Of a stretch of DNA of 64,000 nt, positions 26,007 through 32,523 are shown one piece after another. Position 1 is the stretch's first letter; every line of letters begins with the position of its first letter. The translations under genes and the position numbers were made by a program. Origin of the DNA: Lactobacillus helsingborgensis (GTDB lineage: Bacteria > Bacillota > Bacilli > Lactobacillales > Lactobacillaceae). The notes beneath the pieces were generated by a model that was given only the letters and a program-made list of their open reading frames with translations, had not been told where the DNA came from and did not search any database. The stretch spans positions 241,567 to 305,566 of the forward strand of contig NZ_KQ034046.1 of NCBI RefSeq assembly GCF_000970855.1, written 5' to 3'.

Positions 26007-26807
26007 TTAAATATCACCCACAGCTTTTCTCGTGGTAAGCATTGATTCTTGTAAAGCAGTTTCTTCTTGCAAACATGATGTCAAAATATCAATTAGATAC
26101 ATATTCGAGAATTGCGAGTTGATAAATTTCTCATTATTAGCAAACCGCGGGTTATAGACATGAAAAATCAAGTCACTAAGTTGAGCAACCGGATTTTCGA
26201 GATAACTGGTAATCGAAACAATTTTGGCATGGTGTTTTTGTGCTGATGTCAATGTTTTAACAATGCAATCGGTTGTACCACTATTTGATACCGCTAAAAA
26301 CAGGTCGTTGCTTTTGGCAATACTGGCACGCATTTCCATCCAATTAGGATCGCTGAAGCTCTGTGCATCAAATCCCATGCGCATTAGTCGTAAACCCAGT
26401 GTAGCGGCAGAAACCCCGGAACTACTCGAACCAATTACAATAATATGTTCCTGCTTTTTTAACAACGAAATAAATTGCTTGATTAAACTTTGATCGATCA
26501 TTTGTTGAGTATTTTTAATAACTGTTTGATAAAAAGTGAAAACTTCACTCAAAATGTCATCTTTTTGTTTAGGAACAGTATTAATTAGATGATGACCAAT
26601 GTTAACCTTCATATCGGAGTAACTTTTGCAGCCGATTTTTTTGACAAATCTGGTAATAGTAGAAATGGAAGTCGAAGTACGGTTAGCCAATTCTGTAATT
26701 TTCATATTATTTATTTCTGGACTGTTTTGCAAAATGTAATTGGCAATAACTTTTTCGTTCTTAGAAAAATTTAAATAGTTTTTTTGAATTGCTATAAGTG
26801 GATTCAA
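26007..26807 (-). CDS. RpiR/MurR-family regulator with SIS domain
   Basis: A 266-residue regulator: N-terminal helix-turn-helix (about 1-75; ELANRTSTSISTITRFVKKIG) and a C-terminal SIS sugar-phosphate-binding domain (IVIGSSSSGVSAATLGLRL, VSNSGTTDCIVKTL). ATG after TCAGGAGGAAA. It is divergent from the phosphatase-PTS operon, whose promoter carries two GAAAATWATTTTC palindromes, so it most likely controls that operon according to a sugar phosphate. Confidence 0.9.
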   Translation of the reverse strand: MNPLIAIQKNYLNFSKNEKVIANYILQNSPEINNMKITELANRTSTSISTITRFVKKIGCKSYSDMKVNIGHHLINTVPKQKDDILSEVFTFYQTVIKNTQQMIDQSLIKQFISLLKKQEHIIVIGSSSSGVSAATLGLRLMRMGFDAQSFSDPNWMEMRASIAKSNDLFLAVSNSGTTDCIVKTLTSAQKHHAKIVSITSYLENPVAQLSDLIFHVYNPRFANNEKFINSQFSNMYLIDILTSCLQEETALQESMLTTRKAVGDI

Positions 26808-26892
26808 AATAATTTCCTCCTGACAAAGCCTTAAAATTTATTGTAAGTGGATAGGTTTGCTTTTTTTCATTGTACTCTTTTTTGTCAAAAAT

Positions 26893-26946
26893 GAAAATAA
26901 TTTTCTTTAAAATAAAATTGCGAAAATTATTTTCTTGTAGTATTAT
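26893..26946 (+). promoter_or_regulatory. PTS operon promoter with paired RpiR-type operators
   Basis: Two 13-base palindromes, GAAAATAATTTTC (26893-26905) and GAAAATTATTTTC (26922-26934), are 29 bases apart centre to centre, about three helix turns. The second overlaps the -35 of TTGCGA (26918-26923) with a 17-base spacer to TATTAT (26941-26946). Binding would block or tune this promoter and could affect the divergent regulator gene. Confidence 0.6.
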
Positions 26947-26973
26947 CAGTAATGAAAGGGGTATCAAGAGCTA

Positions 26974-28065
26974 ATGAAAAAGCAACCATACATTCTACCA
27001 AATATTTATATGAAGCGTGATGGCAAGCAGCTGACTATTAAATTACAAAATGAAAACAGTGGTCCTTATCAACTCTTAATGGGTGATGTGCCAGAAGTTA
27101 AACATATTCAAAATGTTGTAGCAGAAAGTTCTACCGGTGATTTTACAATCAAAATCGCGCGTAAAGACCTGCCAAAATACTACATCATCAAGAGTGCAGA
27201 GTCAGGCTTTGCAACCAATATCTTTGCTGAACGTGTTATTCCCCTTGAGAATGCAATTAATATTCGGGATATGGGCGGATATGCGGCTAAAGATGGACGC
27301 TTTTTAAAATGGGGCATCTTGTTTCGCGGAGACCAATTATCAAAGCTTAATGAAAGCGATCAACAAATATTAACGAATTATCATTTGCAGACAATTGTTG
27401 ATTATCGTTCACCACATGAAAGACAATTTCATCCCAATAAATATTTACCTACGGTTTTAGAAATTCTCAATTGTGATCCACAGTCGAGTTTTTCTGAGGC
27501 TGCAGCTAATGTAGTTGATTTAAAAGGTGAAAATGAAAAATTGGTTCAGTCTCTGGAAAATGGAGAAGTTCCAGAAAAGTATATTAATGATCGGGGCGAA
27601 AACGTCATTGAAAGTTATGAAGACTTGGTAACCTCTCCGATTGCGCAAAAGTCTTACGGCAGAATGCTAAAAGCTGTTGTGCGTAGAGAAGCTTTGCCAT
27701 TGCTCCATCATTGCCGTGGTGGCAAAGACAGAACCGGTTTTGGCTCAATGCTGATATTGCTGCTGTTGAACATCAAAGAAGAAGATATAGTGCGCGATTA
27801 CATGCTGACTAAGATTATTCGCAAAGAAAGAAACCAGTTAAAGTATGACTTGTATCATAAACTAGTTCAGAAAAAATCATATCTTGATTACTTGATGGCT
27901 ATGATTGACACGCGTGAAAGTTACATTAAAGCGTCAATCAATAAAATATACGAGCTCTTTGGTACTCCCGAAAACTACTTTCAGCAACATTTTAAATTAA
28001 CTATGGCTGAAATTAACCATGCTAGAGATTTTTACTTAGAAAAGGGGAATGAAAATGGCAAATAA
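26974..28065 (+). CDS. Tyrosine/serine phosphatase-like protein, first gene of PTS operon
   Basis: A 363-residue protein. Residues ~1-85 form a beta-rich extra domain; then the phosphatase (NIRDMGGYAAKDGRFLKWG, FRGDQLSKL, VDYRSPHER) with the P-loop HCRGGKDRTGFGS near 248-260, the family of low-specificity protein or lipid phosphatases. No signal peptide. ATG after GAAAGGGG. Its overlap with the EIIA gene (stop within the next start region) shows it is part of the PTS operon, perhaps acting on the phosphorylated sugar or on a PTS protein. A shorter relative is at 49864. Confidence 0.8.
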   Translation: MKKQPYILPNIYMKRDGKQLTIKLQNENSGPYQLLMGDVPEVKHIQNVVAESSTGDFTIKIARKDLPKYYIIKSAESGFATNIFAERVIPLENAINIRDMGGYAAKDGRFLKWGILFRGDQLSKLNESDQQILTNYHLQTIVDYRSPHERQFHPNKYLPTVLEILNCDPQSSFSEAAANVVDLKGENEKLVQSLENGEVPEKYINDRGENVIESYEDLVTSPIAQKSYGRMLKAVVRREALPLLHHCRGGKDRTGFGSMLILLLLNIKEEDIVRDYMLTKIIRKERNQLKYDLYHKLVQKKSYLDYLMAMIDTRESYIKASINKIYELFGTPENYFQQHFKLTMAEINHARDFYLEKGNENGK

Positions 28066-28504
28066 CAATTCCGAAGTTGCAGTAATTTTAGCCAGTCATG
28101 GCTATTTGGCAAAAGAAGCATTGCGGAGCGCAGAAATGATTGTAGGCAAGCAAGAAAATTGTGCTTATTTGGCTGTGACTGAAAATCTGAATCTGGATCA
28201 AGCAAAAGAAAAAATGAATCAAATGTATGATGAGCTTGACACCAGTAATGGCACCATCATTATATGCGACATTTTAGGTGGCACCCCGTCAAATGTCAGT
28301 GGTACCTTTTGCTTAGAAAAAGAAAATATCTTGGTGTTAAGCGGGTTGAACTTGCCAATGCTGTTAGATTTATTTACAAATCGCAATCGCAGTTTGGCTG
28401 AACTAGCAGAATCACTTGAGAAGTCCTACAACATGGGATTTCAGAATATTTCAGAAAGATTTAAAGAAGAGGAGCAAGACGAAGATGGCAGTGGAATTTT
28501 GTAG
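28055..28504 (+). CDS. PTS mannose-family EIIA component
   Basis: About 149 residues. The phosphorylatable histidine is in VILASHGYLAKEAL, and CDILGGTPSNVS near 73 is the second family block. I use ATG 28055 (AAGGGG seven bases before) over ATG 28049; both lie inside the end of the phosphatase gene. It takes phosphate from HPr and passes it to EIIB encoded next. Confidence 0.9.
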   Translation: MANNNSEVAVILASHGYLAKEALRSAEMIVGKQENCAYLAVTENLNLDQAKEKMNQMYDELDTSNGTIIICDILGGTPSNVSGTFCLEKENILVLSGLNLPMLLDLFTNRNRSLAELAESLEKSYNMGFQNISERFKEEEQDEDGSGIL

Positions 28505-28961
28505 AATTGATGATCGTTTAATTCACGGGCAAGTGGTAACAACTTGGCTTAATGTTAAGCAAATTGAGCAGGTAATCATTGTTGATGATAAAGTTGCTAA
28601 GGATAAGATTCAATCGAATGTTTTAAAAATGAGCGTTCCGCGCAATGTTAAGTTACATATTTTTTCAACTGAAAAATTTTTAAAAATTGTTCCTCACAAC
28701 CCGGTAACAAGGAGAACTATGCTTTTGTTTGCCTCTCCATTTACGGTGGAAAAAATTGTTGACAGTGGTTATCAAATACCAAAATTAAATATTGGCGGTA
28801 TTCGCGGCAATGATGAGCGTAAACAATATACGAAAGCTGTTTTCTTAACTGATGAAGAAAAGAAAGCATTGGAGAAGTTGCTGGACTTAGGAGTAGATAT
28901 AGAAATTCAAATGGTTCCAACAGATGGAGCCGTCAAATTAAGTGAGGTTTTACAGAAATGA
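28485..28961 (+). CDS. PTS mannose-family EIIB component
   Basis: A 158-residue EIIB starting MAVEFCRIDDRLIHGQVV, with the active-site histidine in RLIHGQVVTTW. ATG 28485 follows GAGGAGCAAGACGAAG and overlaps the EIIA stop region by 20 bases. It phosphorylates the sugar bound to EIICD. Sugar identity is not readable. Confidence 0.9.
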   Translation: MAVEFCRIDDRLIHGQVVTTWLNVKQIEQVIIVDDKVAKDKIQSNVLKMSVPRNVKLHIFSTEKFLKIVPHNPVTRRTMLLFASPFTVEKIVDSGYQIPKLNIGGIRGNDERKQYTKAVFLTDEEKKALEKLLDLGVDIEIQMVPTDGAVKLSEVLQK

Positions 28962-29779
28962 AAGTCTTTATCTTAACGGCTTTGGCCTTTCTCTTAGGAA
29001 TTGATAATGTCAGTACAAAGATGTTCAGGCGCCCATTGTTAATAGCACCAATCGTGGGCATTATTTTAGGTAATTTACAAGCCGGTCTTATTATTGGCGC
29101 AACACTTGAAGTTATGTGGATGGGTATTGGTGACGTTGGTGCCTATATGGCTCCAGATATTATTACCGGTACGATGATCAGCACTTCACTTGCAATAATG
29201 GGTAATGCCAGCGGCAATATTTCGACAATGGTGGCAACTGCAATTACACTTGCTGTTCCAACATCAATTTTGGCGCAACAATTGCTGGTCTTGATTGAAA
29301 CAGTTAACTGTTCTCTTAACGGCTGGGCCAAACGGTTAGCTGATAATGCTGACGTTAAAGGTACATTTTGGCTGACTTGGCCACCGGCATTTTTATACGG
29401 TTTTGCTTGTGCATTTCCTACTTTTTTGGCATTACAATTTGGTGCTGGCGCAATTCAACAAGCAATAAATGACCTGCCTAAATTTATCATTAATGGTTTA
29501 AGCACAGCAGGTTCAATCATCCCTTCTGTAGGTATTGCATTATTAATGATGACAATGCTTAAAAAAGGTGAATTATGGATGTTTATTATTTTAGGCTTTG
29601 TGTTATCGTCCTATTTAAAGCTGGATATCTTACCGATTACACTGATCGCCTTAGTATTTGCCTTCTTATATGAAAGAGCAACTCGTGAGCCCAGTGCTAA
29701 AGCGCAAGTTTCACCAAATACTCAAGTCGACAATTCAAATAGCGCTGAAGAAGATGATGAGGAGGACTATGACCTATGA
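28958..29779 (+). CDS. PTS mannose-family EIIC component
   Basis: A 273-residue membrane protein with about eight helices; LLIAPIVGIILGNLQAGLI and TLEVMWMGIGDVGAYMAPD near 27-70 are family marks. The C-terminal tail is acidic (SAEEDDEEDYDL), as in the second PTS EIIC here. ATG overlaps the EIIB stop by 4 bases. Confidence 0.9.
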   Translation: MKVFILTALAFLLGIDNVSTKMFRRPLLIAPIVGIILGNLQAGLIIGATLEVMWMGIGDVGAYMAPDIITGTMISTSLAIMGNASGNISTMVATAITLAVPTSILAQQLLVLIETVNCSLNGWAKRLADNADVKGTFWLTWPPAFLYGFACAFPTFLALQFGAGAIQQAINDLPKFIINGLSTAGSIIPSVGIALLMMTMLKKGELWMFIILGFVLSSYLKLDILPITLIALVFAFLYERATREPSAKAQVSPNTQVDNSNSAEEDDEEDYDL

Positions 29780-30624
29780 GTGAAGAAAAATTAACTGCGC
29801 CAGAACATAAATTGAACAATAGAGATATTTGGCGCATGTTTATGCGACTCAATACAATGCGCATTACCCTAAACTATGAAACACTGCAAGGTGTAGGATT
29901 TATGCGGGCAATCGCACCAGCTTTGGCAAAGATTTATCCTGATAAAAAAGACTTATCAGAAGCTATGAAGCGGCATTTGGTTTTCTATAATTCCCACGTT
30001 AACTTCGATGCCGTGATTTTAGGATTATCAGCTGCGATGGAGGAGACAACGACTCCCGATGAAAAAGATGGGATCAACCCGTTAAAAACCGGATTGATGG
30101 GGCCACTAGCTGGTTTAGGCGATAGTCTGATCAAATTTACCTGGCTGCCAATCGTTGGTAGTATTGGTGCTTCAATTGCTTTTGGTGGCAGTATCTTTGG
30201 CCCGATTTTAATGTTTATTCTCTATAACGTAATTAACATGGGGGCAAGATACTATGCCGTCTCATTTGGTTATAAGAAGGGCATTGATTTTTTAAATAAT
30301 AATGAACAAAACGATGTTATCCAGCGTATTTCCACAATGGCTAATGTAGTAGGACTAATGGTTGTTGGCGCTTTGATTTCAACAGTTATCAAAGTCAAAA
30401 CACCATTAAAAATTGTGGTTCATTCTAATGTCTCTAACAAGGTTGGTGGCAATGTCATTAGCTTGCAAACAATGTTTGATAAGATTATGCCAGGTCTGTT
30501 AAGTCTACTGGTAACTGTTTTGGTTTACTACATCTTAAAGAAGACGAATGGTAAGCATGCGGCAATGTTAATTATTGCAATGATGGTGGTAGTAGTGGGC
30601 TTAACTTATTTCAAGATTTTATAA
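29776..30624 (+). CDS. PTS mannose-family EIID component
   Basis: A 282-residue EIID: soluble N-terminal part with NYETLQGVGFMRAIAPALAK, conserved GLMGPLAGLGDSLIKF near 110-125 and three or four helices at the C-terminus. ATG overlaps the EIIC stop by 4 bases. Last gene of the operon. Confidence 0.9.
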   Translation: MSEEKLTAPEHKLNNRDIWRMFMRLNTMRITLNYETLQGVGFMRAIAPALAKIYPDKKDLSEAMKRHLVFYNSHVNFDAVILGLSAAMEETTTPDEKDGINPLKTGLMGPLAGLGDSLIKFTWLPIVGSIGASIAFGGSIFGPILMFILYNVINMGARYYAVSFGYKKGIDFLNNNEQNDVIQRISTMANVVGLMVVGALISTVIKVKTPLKIVVHSNVSNKVGGNVISLQTMFDKIMPGLLSLLVTVLVYYILKKTNGKHAAMLIIAMMVVVVGLTYFKIL

Positions 30625-30662
30625 TACAAGTCGATTCTTTAGTTTAAAGCTTTAATATAATT

Positions 30663-30712
30663 AAAAAGGCTGCTAAATTGCGTTAATAAAACGCTAATTT
30701 AGCAGCCTTTTA
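30663..30712. terminator. Terminator after the first PTS operon
   Basis: AAAAGGCTGCTAAATT with AATTTAGCAGCCTTTT, enclosing a smaller GCGTT/AACGC stem; bidirectional. Confidence 0.85.
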
Positions 30713-30755
30713 AGGTATAACCAACTTGCTATTTCTTCCTTATTAAAATATTTTT

Positions 30756-31334
30756 CTAGGGCTTTTTATTGAGTTCAGAAACATTATTTTTAACGTCTTT
30801 GGGATTAATTGGCTCTCCAAATGACAGTGTAGGAATTTTTAGTATAGCCCAAATAATTAAAGGATAAATCCCTATTTTCAGTTGTCCAAATACTGCAAGT
30901 ACTGTTCCCAGCCATAAGAAGCAGGAACGGACAATTTTTAGATAGTATAACTGGCGGTTAGTTTTGATATCTTTTTGGTTTTTAATTTTAAAATATCTAA
31001 TTTGTGCTTTTGGTTTACCTGCTGTTGAATGAAGATTATTTTTATTACTATTCATGTTTGCCTCATTTTGATAATTCATTTTATGTTGCTTATTAATAGT
31101 GCCGAAAGTTGACTTATTTTCACTGGAACTATTGTTAATAAATAATTTGCGAGTATCAAAAGTAGTCTTATTATAAATTGTATTATATATTTTTCTTTTA
31201 GGATGGGCCCAACCCATGCCGCGCTTGCCATAGTTGGGAATAATGGCTTTTTTAATAGCTCTCGTCGCTCTGCCTTTTGTTCTGGCGGAGATAGACTTTC
31301 TTAAACTGGGTTTTCTAAAACCGATTTTGACCAT
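30756..31334 (-). CDS. Basic protein with SARTKG N-terminal motif and C-terminal membrane hairpin
   Basis: A 192-residue protein. The N-terminus is strongly basic, KPSLRKSISARTKGRATRA then YGKRGMGWAHPKRKIYN, a pattern I have seen at the front of uncharacterised proteins of lactobacilli and their phages. A polar Asn/Lys-rich middle follows, and residues ~130-165 hold one or two hydrophobic segments. ATG after TAAGGAGAAG. It starts 15 bases after the next gene upstream (31350-31934) ends, so the pair is probably one operon. Function unknown. Confidence 0.6.
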   Translation of the reverse strand: MVKIGFRKPSLRKSISARTKGRATRAIKKAIIPNYGKRGMGWAHPKRKIYNTIYNKTTFDTRKLFINNSSSENKSTFGTINKQHKMNYQNEANMNSNKNNLHSTAGKPKAQIRYFKIKNQKDIKTNRQLYYLKIVRSCFLWLGTVLAVFGQLKIGIYPLIIWAILKIPTLSFGEPINPKDVKNNVSELNKKP

Positions 31335-31349
31335 TATTTATTCTTCTCC

Positions 31350-31934
31350 TTAATCTTCCCATTTACATAAGGTGTAACCCTCGCTAATAGCTTCTTTTAA
31401 AGGCATTTGCGTAATGTTGCCATTTGCCGGTCGCAATCCACGGCAATTAGGATCAAAATGGTAGCGTCTGCCAGAGGTGGGAGCTACGTAAACTGTCCGA
31501 CTATTGCGGTCATTAGCGGCAGCCTGCTTTGCTTGTGCCTTTTTTTGCGCCAGTAACTGCTTTTTTTGCTTTTGCTGTAAAGCCAATTGCCGTTTTTGCG
31601 CGCGTCTTCTTTTTTGGGCTAGTTGTCTGGCGCGCTTTTCCCGTCGTTTTTGCGCTAACTGCTTTTTCCTTAATTTTGCTTTTTTAGCTGCCAGCTTTTT
31701 TGCTTGGGCTTTTTTTCTTTCAGCGGCTAATTTTCGCGCTTTTTCTTCTTTTCTTTTTTCAGCTGCTGCCTTTTGCTTACGGCTTTTTTCTACTTTTGCT
31801 GAGCGAGCTTCAGTGGAATGGTGTGTACTTTGCGTTTCATTGTTATTGCCAGAACCGAGATTAGTAAAAACAGTGATTACTGCAATAACAAGCCAAAACC
31901 ACCATTTTTTATAAAAAGGTCTTTTATATTGCAT
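31350..31934 (-). CDS. Membrane-anchored Lys/Arg/Ala-rich coiled-coil protein with C-terminal Cys/His motif
   Basis: A 194-residue protein: short cytoplasmic start (MQYKRPFYKKWW), one membrane helix (about 11-26), then about 100 residues of nearly pure Lys/Arg/Ala/Glu/Gln repeats predicted as a long helix, and a compact end with YVAPTSGRRYHFDPNCRG then a later CKW. That end resembles the small Cys/His module found at the end of some secreted nucleases and surface proteins, but the last cysteine of that module is missing. The basic helix could bind DNA or wall polymers. Function unknown. Confidence 0.65.
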   Translation of the reverse strand: MQYKRPFYKKWWFWLVIAVITVFTNLGSGNNNETQSTHHSTEARSAKVEKSRKQKAAAEKRKEEKARKLAAERKKAQAKKLAAKKAKLRKKQLAQKRREKRARQLAQKRRRAQKRQLALQQKQKKQLLAQKKAQAKQAAANDRNSRTVYVAPTSGRRYHFDPNCRGLRPANGNITQMPLKEAISEGYTLCKWED

Positions 31935-32112
31935 ATTTTATACCCCCATATACTAAATAATTATTTAATATAATCATATCGCATATAGGCTTAAAATGCA
32001 CAGCTTTTTTGTATAAATATATACAATATAAAGTAATAGCCACTTTTAACTTATTTGCTATCTAGAATAAAAATGGACGTTAAAAAGTGCTTAGCCGCCC
32101 ATTTGTTAAAGG

Positions 32113-32118
32113 TATAAT
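32113..32118 (+). promoter_or_regulatory. -10 box before the small gene at 32135
   Basis: TATAAT within GGTATAATAATAG, 17 bases before the ATG. No clear -35. Confidence 0.35.
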
Positions 32119-32134
32119 AATAGCCGGGAGAAAA

Positions 32135-32308
32135 ATGACTATGAGTATAGGACCATTATCTGAGTGGGTGACAGCAACAGCTGAGATAGTAAAAATGATA
32201 AAGGTGTATTCAATAGTGCAGCATATTATCGAAATTCTGAATAATGATAATATGCCACATGCTAAAAAAGAAACGGATATTGAACAATCGCTGCAATATC
32301 TTAACTAA
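32135..32308 (+). CDS. Small orphan protein (57 aa)
   Basis: Starts MTMSIGPLSEWVTATAEIV after CGGGAGAAA, with an amphipathic helix-like middle (IVQHIIEILNN) and a polar acidic end. Its N-terminus (SEWVTATAE) resembles a short membrane-surface helix; no clear membrane span. It stands alone, between the basic protein pair and the fructanase gene, and is followed at once by a large stem-loop. Family not recognised. Confidence 0.45.
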   Translation: MTMSIGPLSEWVTATAEIVKMIKVYSIVQHIIEILNNDNMPHAKKETDIEQSLQYLN

Positions 32309-32387
32309 AAGGGTATCTAGTATAAAAGTGATATGTCCCCAAATTTGTCCTAAATTTGGGGGTCATATCAAAGCTGGATACCTTTTT
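32307..32387 (+). terminator. Large nested stem-loop after the small orphan gene
   Basis: Outer stem AAAAGGGTATC (32307-32317) with GATACCTTTTT (32377-32387) encloses an inner hairpin built from GATATGTCCCCAAATTT (32330-32346) and AAATTTGGGGGTCATATC (32352-32369). The T run makes it terminator-like, but the inner arm is much longer than a normal terminator needs. Confidence 0.55.
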
Positions 32388-32435
32388 AAGGGCAAAGAGC
32401 AATTAATAATCATGAAAAAGTGACATTTATCATCT

Positions 32436-32463
32436 TTGAGTCTTGTTATTTTACCGTTATAAT
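32436..32463 (+). promoter_or_regulatory. Promoter of the fructanase gene
   Basis: TTGAGT (32436-32441), 16-base spacer, TATAAT (32458-32463). A TGACATTTA element (32421-32429), also found before the lev PTS operon, lies just upstream. Confidence 0.5.
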
Positions 32464-32478
32464 GACCTTGTCATGACT

Positions 32479-32494
32479 TAGAAAGCGCTTTTAA
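32479..32494 (+). promoter_or_regulatory. cre-like site (CcpA) before the fructanase gene
   Basis: TAGAAAGCGCTTTTAA contains the cre core GAAAGCGCTTTT, placed just after the predicted transcription start, where CcpA would block it. The same core occurs at 39288 before the lev PTS. Confidence 0.6.
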
Positions 32495-32523
32495 AAATGT
32501 AATTTAATTTTTAGGAGATAACT

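Noticed and set aside
31504-31914. A 136-codon plus-strand frame rich in Cys, Phe and Ala.
   Set aside because: It is the reverse complement of the Lys/Arg/Ala-rich repeat protein; the composition is explained by that.
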